The notes: generated from the sequence alone by a model not told the origin. Positions 19,625-32,731 are shown, numbered from the stretch's first letter. The stretch: 64,000 nt of DNA from Aeromicrobium sp. Sec7.5 (GCF_036867135.1 NZ_JBAJIJ010000001.1:806001-870000), one strand, 5' to 3'. Numbers and translations: made by a program.

Positions 19625-20581
19625 TCAGCTCTCCTGCCTGGCGTCGGCGAGGTTGACCCGGAACACCTTGACGATGACGAACGCCACCACCAGCACCGAG
19701 AGGAACAGCAGCACCGACAGGGCTGAGCCGATGCCGAGCTGGAACTGCTCGACGACCTGGCGGTAGGTCAGGAACGAGATCGACTCGGTGCCGTTGGCGC
19801 CGGCGGTCATGACGAAGATGTTGTCGAAGATCCGGTAGGCGTCGAGCGCCCGGAACAGGACGGCGACCATGATCGCGCCGCGCATGTTGGGCAGGATCAC
19901 CTTGAACAGCCGCTGGAACCACGTGGCGCCGTCGACCTTGGCGGCCTCGATCATGTCCTCGGAGATCTGCGCCAGGCCGGCCAGCAGCAGCAGGGACATG
20001 AAGGGCGTGGTCTTCCAGATCTCCGACGCCATGATCGCGATCATCGAGGAGTCGTACTGGGCGAACCAGTTGAAGTCGTCGCCGATGAACGGCAGCCACC
20101 CGTTGACGAAGCCGTTGTTGTTGGAGAACGCGAACTGCCACGCGAAGCCCGACACCACGGTGATGACGCCGTACGGGATCAGGATCGAGGTCCGCACGAC
20201 GCCGCGGGCGAAGATCAGCCGGTGCATCACGAGCGCGAACGCGAACCCGATCACGAGCTCGAAGAAGACGGTGACGAGCATGATCAGGACGGTGTTGCCG
20301 GTGTCCTGCCAGAACAGCTTGTCGCTGAGCGCCGTGACGTAGTTCGACAGACCCACGAACTCCCGGTCGTCCGGAGCCGTCAGTGAGTAGCTGAAGAGTG
20401 AGAGGTACAGCGCCCGCAGCATCGGGAACGCCGTGACGAGCAGCATCAGGACGATGGCCGGGGCCACGAGCTTGCGGGCCAGGTTGGTCTCGGCCCTCGA
20501 CCGCTGGGACTCCACGGCCTTCGGTGGCCGGGCCTTCTTGGCCGGCTTCGGGGCGGTGGGTGGCTTCGTGGCAGTACTCAC
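19625..20581 (-). CDS. Carbohydrate ABC transporter permease, MalF type
   Basis: 318 aa. A basic, Lys/Pro/Ala-rich N-terminal tail (TKPPTAPKPAKKARPPKA) precedes six membrane segments. The EAA loop is MIEAAKVDGATWFQRLFKVILPNM. The ATG overlaps the stop of the binding-protein gene (ATGA), so the operon is tightly coupled. The long internal loop of enterobacterial MalF is absent, as usual in actinobacteria. Confidence 0.93.
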   Translation of the reverse strand: MSTATKPPTAPKPAKKARPPKAVESQRSRAETNLARKLVAPAIVLMLLVTAFPMLRALYLSLFSYSLTAPDDREFVGLSNYVTALSDKLFWQDTGNTVLIMLVTVFFELVIGFAFALVMHRLIFARGVVRTSILIPYGVITVVSGFAWQFAFSNNNGFVNGWLPFIGDDFNWFAQYDSSMIAIMASEIWKTTPFMSLLLLAGLAQISEDMIEAAKVDGATWFQRLFKVILPNMRGAIMVAVLFRALDAYRIFDNIFVMTAGANGTESISFLTYRQVVEQFQLGIGSALSVLLFLSVLVVAFVIVKVFRVNLADARQES

Positions 20582-21900
20582 AGGAGTGCCTCCCCGCTCA
20601 GGATGGCCTTGAGGAACTCGGCGGACTCCTGCGGAGTGCTGGCCGGGTCGACCGAGGTCGGCGAGTGCCAGCGTGACTGGATCGCGCTGGAGATCTGGCT
20701 GTAGTACGCGCTCTTCGGGCGCGGGCCGCCGGTGTCGACGCTGTCGCTGTACAGCTCGAGCAGGTCGGCGGGGTACGCCTCGGCGAGCTCGGGGGAGTCG
20801 TACACGGACTGACGCGACGGCATGAGTCCCTCGTTGACGGCGAGCTGGGTCTGCGCCTCGGGACTCGTGACGCAGGTGGCGGCCTCCTGGGCGAACTCGA
20901 CGTTCTCGGAGAAGGCGCCGACGCCGATCGTGATGCCGCCGATCGGGGGCCTGGACTCCTCGCCCGCCACGGTCTGCGGATAGCGGACCCAGCCGAGGTC
21001 CTCCAGCGCGGCCTCGTCGGGCGGGCCGCCCGGCTCGCCCACGGCGCCCGCGTAGTTCTGGTAGACGAAGGTCCAGTTGGTCATGAACTCGCCGGGGCCG
21101 TCCTCGGGGTACATCTGCCCGAGGCTCGTGCCCTCGTTCGAGGTGGTGAAGTCGGCCTGGGCGGCACCGGAGTCGGCGAGCATCTGGATGACGGCAGCAG
21201 CGGCCTCGCCGGCGTCGGAGTCGATCGTGACCTCCGCGTCACGTCCGTCCTCGACGGTCTCGGGGTCCAGGATGTCGCCACCCGCGCCCTGGATGAGGGC
21301 GTTGATCCACACGACGTAGGCCTCGTACTTGTTGGCCTGGACGCCGACCGTGGCGTTCTGCGAGGCGGCGGCGTCGATGACCTGCTCCCACGTGACGGGC
21401 GTGGTCATGTCGAGCCCGGCGGCCTCGGCGAGCGACTTGCGGTACCAGAGCACCTGGGTGTTCGACCACTGCGGCGCCGCGACGATCTCGTCCTGCCACT
21501 GCACGGTCTGGGCCGCGCCCTCGAGCACGTCGTCGTCGAGCACCTGGTCGGCGAGCTCGCCGGTGAACGGTTCGAGCCAGCCGGCGCTCGCGAACTCCGG
21601 GACGAACACGGGGTCGAGGCTCATGAGGTCGGTGGAGCTGTCGCCCGCGGCGAGGCGGCGGGCGAGCTGCGTGCGCTGATCGGTCGCGCTGGAGGGCAGG
21701 AGCTGGATCTCGATGTCGTACTCGTCGGTGCTGCAGTCCTCGGCGAGCTGGTTCAGCGTGTCCTGGCCGTCGGGGTTGATGTACCAGTTCAACGTCGGCT
21801 TGCCACCGTCACCACCGCAGGCCGTGAGCAGGGTTCCGGCGAGCACCAGGCTCGTCGTCACCGCGAGCTGTCGGCGTCTCGTCGTCGGCCGCACCCTCAT
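20578..21900 (-). CDS. Extracellular sugar-binding lipoprotein of an ABC importer
   Basis: 440 aa. A lipoprotein signal peptide ends in the lipobox LTAC, so the mature protein is anchored outside the membrane. The body (LNWYINPDGQDTLNQLAEDC, RRLAAGDSSTDLMSLDPVF, ASAGWLEPF, WSNTQVLWYRKSL) resembles the LpqY trehalose-binding protein of mycobacterial LpqY-SugABC. Together with the neighbouring alpha-glucosidase this suggests uptake of an alpha-linked glucoside such as trehalose or maltose. The start has a strong GGGGGAGG site. No LacI-type regulator is nearby. Confidence 0.92.
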   Translation of the reverse strand: MRVRPTTRRRQLAVTTSLVLAGTLLTACGGDGGKPTLNWYINPDGQDTLNQLAEDCSTDEYDIEIQLLPSSATDQRTQLARRLAAGDSSTDLMSLDPVFVPEFASAGWLEPFTGELADQVLDDDVLEGAAQTVQWQDEIVAAPQWSNTQVLWYRKSLAEAAGLDMTTPVTWEQVIDAAASQNATVGVQANKYEAYVVWINALIQGAGGDILDPETVEDGRDAEVTIDSDAGEAAAAVIQMLADSGAAQADFTTSNEGTSLGQMYPEDGPGEFMTNWTFVYQNYAGAVGEPGGPPDEAALEDLGWVRYPQTVAGEESRPPIGGITIGVGAFSENVEFAQEAATCVTSPEAQTQLAVNEGLMPSRQSVYDSPELAEAYPADLLELYSDSVDTGGPRPKSAYYSQISSAIQSRWHSPTSVDPASTPQESAEFLKAILSGEALL

Positions 21901-22000
21901 CGGACCTCCCCCAGAGTCGACGGGAACGTGCTCCCCGTCACATACCTCGCACGTTATGCCTGACGACGGATGGCCGCAAGAGCGCCGCCCGCCACCCGGT

Positions 22001-22103
22001 GGTTGAGGTGTGAGGAGCGCTGGCGACGAGCCTCGAAACCTTGGTCACGATGTGGCTGGCGGTACCCCATTCGAGCCTCGCTCGTTCCTCACTCGCACCT
22101 CAA
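22001..22103. repeat. Palindromic interspersed repeat (family A, copy 2)
   Basis: Begins GGTTGAGGTGTGAGGAGCGC and contains GAGCCTCGAAACC, as in copy 1 at 7014; its right half carries ACTCGCACCTCAA, the complement of the left end. It lies between the alpha-glucosidase stop and the binding-protein gene. Confidence 0.8.
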
Positions 22104-22123
22104 GGGGCGGGGCTCGGCCCGCG

Positions 22124-23827
<1,704 letters not shown>

Positions 23828-23845
23828 GGGCGATACGTTACGGAC
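23828..23845. promoter_or_regulatory. 18-bp shared divergent promoter, alpha-glucosidase and ndk
   Basis: Two start codons are separated by only 18 bases. On the plus strand TACGTT (23834-23839) precedes ndk ATG by 6 bases; on the minus strand TAACGT (23840-23835) precedes the glucosidase ATG by 7. The two -10 boxes overlap on opposite strands, and each -35 region would lie in the other gene's coding sequence. Confidence 0.6.
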
Positions 23846-24253
23846 ATGCCTCAGCGAACGCTCGTCCTCATCAAGCCCGACGCCGTCCGCCGCGGACTCG
23901 TGGGCGAGATCCTCGGTCGGTACGAGACCAAGGGACTCACGATCGTCGCGATGGAGCACCGCGCGATCGATGCCGAGATGGCCGACGCCCACTACGCCGA
24001 GCACGTCGAGCAGCCGTGGTACCCGCCGCTGCGCGAGTTCGCGGTCTCAGGTCCGCTCGTCTCGCTCGTGCTCGAGGGCGAGGAGGCCATCGCGGTGGTC
24101 CGTCTGCTCAACGGCAAGACCGACGGCCGCGTCGCCGACCCGGGCACGATCCGGGGCGACCTGTCGCTCTCGAACCGCGAGAACCTCGTGCACGCGTCCG
24201 ACTCCGAGGAGTCGGCCGCGCGCGAGATCGCGCTCTGGTTCCCCCAGCTCTGA
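23846..24253 (+). CDS. ndk: Nucleoside diphosphate kinase
   Basis: 135 aa. Transfers the gamma-phosphate from ATP to NDPs through a phospho-histidine. RTLVLIKPDAVRRGL is the N-terminal signature, and the active-site His lies in NLVHASDS (commonly NxxHGSDS; the Gly-to-Ala change is tolerated in the family). The normal length is conserved. A longer open frame upstream is antisense to the glucosidase. A small stem CGGGTC/GACCCG (24263-24279) follows the stop. Confidence 0.97.
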   Translation: MPQRTLVLIKPDAVRRGLVGEILGRYETKGLTIVAMEHRAIDAEMADAHYAEHVEQPWYPPLREFAVSGPLVSLVLEGEEAIAVVRLLNGKTDGRVADPGTIRGDLSLSNRENLVHASDSEESAAREIALWFPQL

Positions 24254-24289
24254 CCCTGACGTCGGGTCACGTCGACCCGCATGCCGGGT

Positions 24290-24348
24290 AGATGTGGACA
24301 CCTCAGCACGTCACACAGCCGGAGACGGGTGCGAAGGTGACCACATCT
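24290..24348. repeat. 18-bp imperfect inverted repeat (family C)
   Basis: AGATGTGGACACCTCAGC (24290-24307) matches the complement of 24331-24348 at 15 of 18 bases. It lies between convergent ndk and the hypothetical gene at 24380. Confidence 0.65.
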
Positions 24349-24379
24349 GGTCGAGGCAGCCCTCGACCCGGCGGGCCGG

Positions 24380-25021
24380 TCAGTCCAGCGGTGGGGCAGC
24401 GATGGAACCGAGCACCGCGTGGTACTTGCCGCGCACGTCGTCGGGCAGCCACACGACGTCGTGGTCCTTGGCGCCCAGGACCACGTCGCCCTCCAGGCTG
24501 ACCCAGTCGAGCGCCTGTCGCGGGGAGTCGCGGAGGGCCTTCTCGGTGTGCTCGGGCTCGAGCTCGACGAGCGTGACGCGCACGCGCATCTCGGCGTCGT
24601 TGGCGTTGGCGACGCCGATGCCCCAGAAGTCCTCGGCGTTCGCGGTCGCCTTCTTGTTGAGGTCGACCATCACGGTCGTGGGCTCGGTGTCGAGGCCGGC
24701 GACCTCGATCTCGGCGAGGTCGACGACCTCGGTGTCGACGAAGCGTACGGAGCGGCAGCCGGGCCCCTCGAAGCGCAGCACGTCCTTGGTGACGGAGTTC
24801 GACGGCACGACGACCTGCCCGCGCGTGAGGCCCTGCAACGAGGTCACGGTGACGAGCGGGAGCTCGCGTCCGTAGAAGTCGAGGGGGCGAAAACGCAGGA
24901 CCGGGACGAGGTCGGAGTCGGTGCTGTTGGTCATCGTCAGCACCTGGTCGAGGCCCCCGTCGGCCGACTTCGCCTCGTACCGCACGGTCAGGGGTCGAGG
25001 CTTCTTCGTGAACAGGCCCAT
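24380..25021 (-). CDS. Hypothetical protein, beta-rich
   Basis: 213 aa, not recognised. There is no signal peptide or membrane segment. The sequence alternates short hydrophobic strands (LTVRYEAKSA, VLTMTNSTDSDLVPVLRF, VRVTLVELEP) and looks all-beta, perhaps an immunoglobulin-like or coat-type fold. The start is well supported: on the minus strand TAGAGT lies 6 bases before ATG 25021. It is divergent from the radical-SAM gene, with 55 bases between the starts. Confidence 0.75.
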   Translation of the reverse strand: MGLFTKKPRPLTVRYEAKSADGGLDQVLTMTNSTDSDLVPVLRFRPLDFYGRELPLVTVTSLQGLTRGQVVVPSNSVTKDVLRFEGPGCRSVRFVDTEVVDLAEIEVAGLDTEPTTVMVDLNKKATANAEDFWGIGVANANDAEMRVRVTLVELEPEHTEKALRDSPRQALDWVSLEGDVVLGAKDHDVVWLPDDVRGKYHAVLGSIAAPPLD

Positions 25022-25027
25022 GGCACG

Positions 25028-25069
25028 ACTCTAGACACCTGCAGCGGGCTGGTCGGACGGCGTTAGGCT
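25028..25069. promoter_or_regulatory. Two divergent -10 boxes, leaderless on both sides
   Basis: On the minus strand TAGAGT (25033-25028) lies 6 bases from ATG 25021. On the plus strand TAGGCT (25064-25069) lies 7 bases from ATG 25077. Confidence 0.55.
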
Positions 25070-25076
25070 GGAACCC

Positions 25077-27005
<1,929 letters not shown>

Positions 27006-27006
27006 C

Positions 27007-27474
27007 GTGAGCACCACCGGACCCGTGGCGATCGACCGCCCGGAGCCCCGGAGTCTGGGCGCCGCCGTGGCCTTCAGCGTGCTGGCCGGGCTGGCCTCCT
27101 CGGTCCCGATCGGCCGTGCCTCCCGCCGGACGAACCGTCGCGTCGCGGCCGTCTCGGCCGTGGCGGTGGGCGCCGCCGCAGCGGGGCTCACCGCCGGCGC
27201 GGCATCGGCCGAGCGTGACGCCGCGGCCGACGGGTCCGCCGCGCCGCCCACGGTCCGCCAGGCCGTCGGCCCGGCGCTGGCCGGGGTCCTGGCCGGAGGG
27301 GGCATGTTCGGCGTCGTCGTGGCTTCCGTCGCGATCGATCGACGTCTCGAGGCCGTGCTCGTGAAGCGGGGCGTCCAGCGGCCCCGTCTCGCGCTCGGGA
27401 TCGCCTCGGGCGTCGTGTCGTTCGCGGCCGACCGGCTCGACAGCCGGGTCACCGCCTCGGCCCGCGAGCGCTAG
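27007..27474 (+). CDS. Hypothetical membrane protein
   Basis: 155 aa starting with GTG one base after the radical-SAM stop. Two or three small-residue hydrophobic stretches (AVAFSVLAGLASSVP, VAAVSAVAVGAAAAGLTAGAA, AVGPALAGVLAGGGMFGVVVASVAI) suggest a membrane protein rich in Ala and Gly. No family recognised. It shares the sequence CTAG with the convergent MFS gene: each stop codon is TAG on its own strand, overlapping by two bases. Confidence 0.7.
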   Translation: MSTTGPVAIDRPEPRSLGAAVAFSVLAGLASSVPIGRASRRTNRRVAAVSAVAVGAAAAGLTAGAASAERDAAADGSAAPPTVRQAVGPALAGVLAGGGMFGVVVASVAIDRRLEAVLVKRGVQRPRLALGIASGVVSFAADRLDSRVTASARER

Positions 27475-28685
27475 GAGCGCTCGAGCTCGTCCTCGAGGAG
27501 ACGGTCGCGCGCCACGAGCATGCCCACCGGTCCGAGCAGGAGTGCTGCGACCATCAGCACCGTGACGGGGACGTCCCACGATCCGGTGAGGTCGTGCAGC
27601 AAGCCGGTGCCGAACGGTCCGAGGCCGGCGACGAGGTAGCCGACCGACTGGGCGAACGCCGACAGTCCGGCGGTCCCTGCAGCCGACTCGGTGCGACGGC
27701 CCAGCATCGTGAGGACCCAGGTGAAGGCACAGCCGCCGAGCCCCAGCAGCGCGGCCCACAGGAACGGGGCGGCGGCGGGTGCCAGCAGGACGCCGAGCCA
27801 GCCGGACGCCGTGACGAGCGCGAAGACCCAGGGCAGCACGGGGCGATCGCCCGTGCGCCGGATCAGGGTCGGCAGCAGGAGCGTGATCGGGATCCCCACG
27901 GCGGGGATGAGCCCCTGGGCGAGCCCGGCCGTCCCGGAGTCCAGGCCCGCGTCGACCAGGATCGCCGGGAACCAGCCGAACTGCGCGTAGGCCTGGCCCG
28001 ACTGCAGGCCGAAGAACAAGGCGCAGGACCACGCCAGGGGGCTCCGTGCCAGGCGCAGCAGGGTCGGGCCACGCGGGCGGTCGATCCGTCCGGCCCGGCC
28101 CTCGCGCAGGGCGAGGGGAAGCCAGGGCAGGAGGGCCGCCAGGGCGAGGACGGCCCAGGCGCCCAGTCCGGTGCGCCAGTCACCGAACGTGTCGGCGATC
28201 GGCACCGTGAGCACCGAGCCGAGGGTCGCGCCCCCCATGAGCGCGGCGCCGTAGAGCGAGCTGATCTGCGGCACGCGGTCGGGGAAGTGCTCCTTGGCCA
28301 GGGCCGGGAGCAGCACGTTGCCGAGGGCGCAGCCCGCCAGCGACACCACCGTGAGTGCCAGGAACGGGACGGGAGCGTCGACGAGAGGGCGGAGCGCCAG
28401 TCCGGCCCCGGTGACGACGAGCAGGGCGGCCGCCGTCCGGTCGAGACCGAGCCTGCCCACGACCCGCCCCGTCGTCGCGCCGAACACCGCGAAGCACAGC
28501 ACGGGCAGCGTGGTCAGGACCCCGGCGACCGTGGCGCTCATCCCGAGATCGGCCCGCAGCGGAACGAGCACGACCCCGACGCTGCCGACGGCGACGCGCA
28601 GGTTGAGGGCGAGCAGCACGATGGCCACACCGACGAGCCACGCGGACCCCGGTCGCGTCGCCGGGGGGAGGGGCGCGCGGGTCAC
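27471..28685 (-). CDS. MFS transporter, CynX/NimT type
   Basis: 404 aa from GTG 28685, about twelve membrane segments. VALNLRVAVGSVGVVLVPLRADLGMSATVAGVLTTLPVLCF-like N-terminus (in short, LNLRVAVGSVG and LPVLCFA) and the MFS loop GRVVGRLGLDR are typical of the cyanate/2-nitroimidazole exporter group. Substrate unknown. A minus-strand CAGACT lies 6 bases before the start. The reading frame continues upstream into antisense of later genes, which is ignored. It interrupts the usual TIGR03960-TIGR03936 neighbourhood. Confidence 0.9.
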   Translation of the reverse strand: MTRAPLPPATRPGSAWLVGVAIVLLALNLRVAVGSVGVVLVPLRADLGMSATVAGVLTTLPVLCFAVFGATTGRVVGRLGLDRTAAALLVVTGAGLALRPLVDAPVPFLALTVVSLAGCALGNVLLPALAKEHFPDRVPQISSLYGAALMGGATLGSVLTVPIADTFGDWRTGLGAWAVLALAALLPWLPLALREGRAGRIDRPRGPTLLRLARSPLAWSCALFFGLQSGQAYAQFGWFPAILVDAGLDSGTAGLAQGLIPAVGIPITLLLPTLIRRTGDRPVLPWVFALVTASGWLGVLLAPAAAPFLWAALLGLGGCAFTWVLTMLGRRTESAAGTAGLSAFAQSVGYLVAGLGPFGTGLLHDLTGSWDVPVTVLMVAALLLGPVGMLVARDRLLEDELERS

Positions 28686-28717
28686 CGCGCCAGTCTGGGC
28701 CCGGGCCCCGCCTCGGC

Positions 28718-28723
28718 TAGCCT
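28718..28723 (+). promoter_or_regulatory. -10 box TAGCCT of the TIGR03936 gene
   Basis: TAGCCT is followed by 7 bases and GTG 28731. Confidence 0.5.
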
Positions 28724-28730
28724 CGGGTGG

Positions 28731-29441
28731 GTGAGCACCACCCTGGAGGGCACGCCGAACCCCGAGGCGCCGAACCCGCAGCTGCCGATCGTGCAGAAGC
28801 TGCGGGTCCGCTACGCCAAGCGCGGCCGGCTGCGGTTCACGAGCCACCGCGACTTCGGGCGGGCTTTCGAGCGGGCGGTGCGCCGGGCCAAGGTGCCGAT
28901 CGGCTACTCGTCGGGATTCAGCCCGCACCCGAAGATCTCCTATGCCAATGCCGCGCCCACCGGGGCTGCCAGCGAGGCCGAGTTCCTCGAGATCGGCCTG
29001 ACGCGGGAGTGCGACCCCGAGGCGGTCCGCGCGGGTCTCGACTCCGCGCTTCCCCCCGGACTCGACATCGTGGCCGTCGTGCCGGCGACCCCCGGCACCT
29101 TCGCCGATCGGCTCGAGGCGTCGCTGTGGAGCATCGACCTGCCGGGATCCACCGGGCTCGAGGAGGCCGCAGCCGCCTTCCTGGCTGCTGCCGAGGTGGC
29201 CGTGGAGCGCATGACCAAGCGAGGCCTGCGTGACATCGACGTGCGCGGTGCCGTCGGGTCGCTGGTCGTGGACGGTGCGCGGGTCGAGGTCGTCGTGCGG
29301 AGCATGATCCCGACGGTGCGGCCGGACGACGTCGTCGGAGCCCTGCGGAAGTTCGGAGCCGAGGTGCCGGGTGCCGCGATCTCGACGCGGGTCGAGCAGG
29401 GCCCGCTCGTCGACGGGGTCGTGGTCGACCCCCTCGTCTGA
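28731..29441 (+). CDS. TIGR03936 (DUF2344) radical-SAM-associated protein
   Basis: 236 aa. KLRVRYAKRGRLRFTSHRD, RRAKVPIGYSSGFSPHPKIS and EFLEIGL are the family signature. In many bacteria this region is fused to the C-terminus of a TIGR03960-type radical-SAM protein; here it is a separate gene about 1.7 kb downstream. It has no cysteine motif of its own. The next gene is RNase E/G, as usual. The GTG start is set by the -10 box at 28718. Confidence 0.88.
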   Translation: MSTTLEGTPNPEAPNPQLPIVQKLRVRYAKRGRLRFTSHRDFGRAFERAVRRAKVPIGYSSGFSPHPKISYANAAPTGAASEAEFLEIGLTRECDPEAVRAGLDSALPPGLDIVAVVPATPGTFADRLEASLWSIDLPGSTGLEEAAAAFLAAAEVAVERMTKRGLRDIDVRGAVGSLVVDGARVEVVVRSMIPTVRPDDVVGALRKFGAEVPGAAISTRVEQGPLVDGVVVDPLV

Positions 29442-29751
29442 CCCGCTCGACCACCGATGTGTGGGTGACGTCCGGGTGACCGTGAGGTGTCTGTGCGATA
29501 CTGACCACAGTCGTTCCTGCGTCACTGACGCTGTTCGACCGGACAGAACGCAGGACCACCATCGTGGTGGGACCCGCCTCGACCGCGACGCACCCACCAG
29601 GTGTCGACCGCGGCGGCGCACCCCAGCACCCTGAGGGCCCTGGCCGCCGTCCCCGACCACCCGGTCGGAACCGCCCCAGACTTCGAGCCCGCGTGTCGGG
29701 CCGTGACACTCCTCGAAACCGCCCGCGGGTGGCCGAGGTGAAGGAGAGCAG
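29442..29751 (+). promoter_or_regulatory. 310-bp rne promoter and leader region
   Basis: No gene. A -10 box GATACT lies at 29497-29502, giving a leader of about 240 bases. CCACCA-TCG-TGGTGG at 29556-29570 is a perfect 6-bp hairpin. The ribosome site AAGGAGAG lies just before ATG 29752. RNase E is known in other bacteria to degrade its own mRNA through the leader, so the long leader may serve autoregulation; this is inference. Confidence 0.55.
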
Positions 29752-32625
29752 ATGCTCGACGAGGACTCGACCCCCACCAGCACCCCCGAGCAGGGTGGGT
29801 CCACCACCTCGAGCTCGCGGCCGCGTCGGCGCGCCGCCGCTCGCCCCGCCGGGCCGCCGGCCCCCGTGGCAGGCGATCTCTTCGCCACACCGGGAACGAC
29901 GACGCCCGAGGCTTCGGCGCCCGCCGCGGACTCCACGCCGGAGGCCGTCGAGGTCCCCAAGGCCGGCGGCACGCGCACCTCGAGCCGCGCCAAGCAGTCG
30001 GGCGGGCGACGGACCCGGAAGGTTCCGCCGCCGCCGCCCGAGGCCGCCGCGGAACCGACGCCCGACGAGGTCGACGACGAGGTCGAGCTCGATGACGACC
30101 TCACCGACGAGCTGACCGAGGCCGCCGCCACGATCGCCGACGCCGCCGACGACGAGGACGACGACGGCGAGACCAGCGACGGCAGCGATGCCGGCGAGGT
30201 CGTGGTGCCCGGTATCGGAGGTCTGCTGTTCCAGGCGCCGCAGCCGGTCAAGGCCCCGGCCCGTCGGCAGGCCCAGGCGAAGGTCCACGCCGACGACGAC
30301 GAGGGCGACGACGCCGAGCCGGACACCGGTGGCAACCGTGGCCGCAGCGGACGTGACGGGCAGTCCGGCCGCGCCGAGGACACCTCGGACTCCGACGACG
30401 ACACCGACTCCGACGACGACTCCGACGACGAGGACGGCGGCGCCGCCAAGCGCCGTCGCCGCAGCCGCGGCGGACGTCGCCGTCGCAAGTCGGGCGGGGG
30501 CCAGCAGAGTTCCGACGACGAGTCCTCGGACGACAACGACGCGGACAACGAGGCCGACCAGGCCGACGAGGGCGACTCCGACGACAACGGAGGCTCGGGC
30601 ACGACCCGTCGCCGCCGCAGCCGTCGCCGCGCGAGCGACGGCTCGGGCGGGGGCACCTCGACCGACGATCCCGAGAACACCGTCGTCCGGGTCCGCGAGG
30701 GCCGCACCGCCGAGGACGAGATCACCGGCGTCACCGGATCGACCCGTCTGGAGGCCAAGAAGCAGCGTCGCCGCGAGGGCCGCGAGGCCGGTCGTCGTCG
30801 CGCTCCCATCGTCAGCGAGTCCGAGTTCCTCGCCCGTCGTGAGGCCGTCGACCGCCAGATGATCGTGCGCCAGCACACCGGGTCCGGTGCCGGCTCGGCC
30901 GCTTCCACCGACACCTACACGCAGATCGCGGTGCTCGAGGACAAGGTCCTCGTGGAGCACTACGTGGCCCGTGAGTCGCAGACGTCGCTGATCGGCAACG
31001 TCTACCTCGGCAAGGTGCAGAACGTCCTGCCGAGCATGGAGGCCGCCTTCGTCGACATCGGTGCCGGCCGCAACGCCGTGATCTACGCCGGTGAGGTCGA
31101 CTGGTCGACCCTCGGCAACGGCAAGGCCCGCAAGATCGAGGATGCGCTGACGCCCGGCCAGACCGTGCTCGTGCAGGTCTCGAAGGACCCCGTCGGCCAG
31201 AAGGGCGCCCGGCTCACGAGCCAGATCAGCCTCCCGGGCCGGTTCCTGGTGTTCGTGCCGGGCGGTCAGAACAACGGCATCTCGCGCAAGCTGCCGGACA
31301 CCGAGCGCGCCCGCCTCAAGACCCTCCTCAAGGAGGTCCTGCCGGAGGACGCGGGCGTCATCGTCCGCACCGCCGCCGAGGGCGCCACCGAGGACCAGCT
31401 GACCCGCGACGTGACCTCGCTGAAGGCCCGCTGGGACGACATCGAGCGCAAGGTCGCGGCCGGCCGGGCCCCCGAGCTGCTCTACGCCGAGCCCGACCTG
31501 GTCATCAAGGTCGTCCGCGACCTCTTCAACGAGGACTTCTCGTCGCTCGTGGTCGAGGGCCGTGAGGCCTGGGACAACATCTCGAGCTACGTCGGCCACG
31601 TCGCCCACGACCTCGCGGACCGCCTCACGCTGTGGGAGCCGTCCGACGAGACCGCGGCGGACGTCTTCGCCGAGTACCGGGTCGACGAGCAGATCCTCAA
31701 GGCGCTCGACCGCAAGGTCTGGCTGCCGTCGGGCGGATCGCTGGTCATCGACCGCACGGAGGCCATGACGGTCGTCGACGTCAACACGGGCAAGTTCACG
31801 GGCTCCGGGGGCAACCTCGAGGAGACCGTCACCAAGAACAACCTCGAGGCGGCCGAGGAGATCGTCCGCCAGCTCCGCCTCCGCGACATCGGCGGCATCA
31901 TCGTGATCGACTTCATCGACATGGTGCTGGAGTCCAACCGCGACCTCGTCCTGCGCCGCCTGGTCGAGTGCCTCGGCCGCGACCGCACGCGCCACCAGGT
32001 GGCCGAGGTCACCTCACTGGGTCTGGTGCAGATGACGCGCAAGCGCATCGGCACCGGTCTCCTGGAGTCCTTCAGCACCGACTGCGATCACTGCAAGGGC
32101 CGGGGCGTGCAGCTGCACGCCGAGCCGGTGGAGCCGCGCAAGGACGACGGACGTCGTCGCGGCGGACGCGGTGGCCGTGGCGGGGCCGGCCAGAACGGTG
32201 GCGGCCAGAACAGCGGCAGCCAGAACGGTGGCGGCCAGAACGGTGGCGGCCAGCCGAAGAACGGCGGCAACGGCTCCGGCGGTCAGTCCGGTGGCGACAG
32301 CGCCACGGCTGACGACGCGAAGGACACGGCCACGCCCGACGACGCGAGCGCGGGGGGCAGCACCCGCAAGAGCGGCGGCCGAGGCGGCCGAGGTCGCCAG
32401 CAGCCCGCCCAGGACGCCGATCCGGTCGCCGACGAGGCGTCCGCCGACGCGCTCGCAGCGGTCGACGCACCGACGTCCGACGTCGCGGCCCCCGAGGCAC
32501 TCGCCCCGGAGAGCGACGAGACGCCCGCCCCGCCGGCTCCTGAGCCCGCGTCGGACCCGGGTGTGACCGAGCCGGCGGCGTCCGACGACGCCCCCGTTTT
32601 GACCGAGGAGGGTCAGGCTCCGTAG
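29752..32625 (+). CDS. rne: Ribonuclease E/G family endoribonuclease
   Basis: 957 aa. Endonuclease for mRNA turnover and rRNA/tRNA processing. The catalytic core is about residues 390-790: the S1 domain ([26 protein letters not shown]), the DNase-like motif [10 protein letters not shown] and IVIDFIDM with metal-binding Asp residues, and the zinc-link DCDHCKGRG. The core is flanked by long disordered tails: an N-terminal 380-residue acidic region alternating with Arg clusters ([13 protein letters not shown]), and a C-terminal Gly/Asn/Gln-rich then Ala/Pro/Asp-rich tail. This order with tails on both sides is typical of actinobacterial RNase E. The tails are where partner RNA-degradation proteins would bind. 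Confidence 0.95.
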   Translation: MLDEDSTPTSTPEQGGSTTSSSRPRRRAAARPAGPPAPVAGDLFATPGTTTPEASAPAADSTPEAVEVPKAGGTRTSSRAKQSGGRRTRKVPPPPPEAAAEPTPDEVDDEVELDDDLTDELTEAAATIADAADDEDDDGETSDGSDAGEVVVPGIGGLLFQAPQPVKAPARRQAQAKVHADDDEGDDAEPDTGGNRGRSGRDGQSGRAEDTSDSDDDTDSDDDSDDEDGGAAKRRRRSRGGRRRRKSGGGQQSSDDESSDDNDADNEADQADEGDSDDNGGSGTTRRRRSRRRASDGSGGGTSTDDPENTVVRVREGRTAEDEITGVTGSTRLEAKKQRRREGREAGRRRAPIVSESEFLARREAVDRQMIVRQHTGSGAGSAASTDTYTQIAVLEDKVLVEHYVARESQTSLIGNVYLGKVQNVLPSMEAAFVDIGAGRNAVIYAGEVDWSTLGNGKARKIEDALTPGQTVLVQVSKDPVGQKGARLTSQISLPGRFLVFVPGGQNNGISRKLPDTERARLKTLLKEVLPEDAGVIVRTAAEGATEDQLTRDVTSLKARWDDIERKVAAGRAPELLYAEPDLVIKVVRDLFNEDFSSLVVEGREAWDNISSYVGHVAHDLADRLTLWEPSDETAADVFAEYRVDEQILKALDRKVWLPSGGSLVIDRTEAMTVVDVNTGKFTGSGGNLEETVTKNNLEAAEEIVRQLRLRDIGGIIVIDFIDMVLESNRDLVLRRLVECLGRDRTRHQVAEVTSLGLVQMTRKRIGTGLLESFSTDCDHCKGRGVQLHAEPVEPRKDDGRRRGGRGGRGGAGQNGGGQNSGSQNGGGQNGGGQPKNGGNGSGGQSGGDSATADDAKDTATPDDASAGGSTRKSGGRGGRGRQQPAQDADPVADEASADALAAVDAPTSDVAAPEALAPESDETPAPPAPEPASDPGVTEPAASDDAPVLTEEGQAP

Positions 32626-32677
32626 ACTTGACCGTCGGTGTGCACACGGATCGTTCGTGACGCGCCCCTCTGATTCG

Positions 32678-32698
32678 GATGCGCCGTCCGCGCGCATC
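32678..32698 (+). promoter_or_regulatory. Hairpin in the rplU leader
   Basis: GATGCGC (32678-32684) and GCGCATC (32692-32698) form a perfect 7-bp stem around a 7-base loop, 34 bases upstream of the rplU start. It could be an autoregulatory L21 leader, as known in other bacteria. Confidence 0.45.
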
Positions 32699-32731
32699 AG
32701 TCCCGCAAGGCTTTCGACGAAGGAATTCCCC

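Noticed and set aside
27594..28730. Upstream extension of the TIGR03936 gene
   Set aside because: It is antisense to the MFS gene; the leaderless promoter at 28718 and family length place the start at 28731.
32678..32698. Claim of a known Rfam L21 leader
   Set aside because: A hairpin is clear, but the published leader's conserved sequence could not be confirmed by eye, so it is listed only as a candidate.
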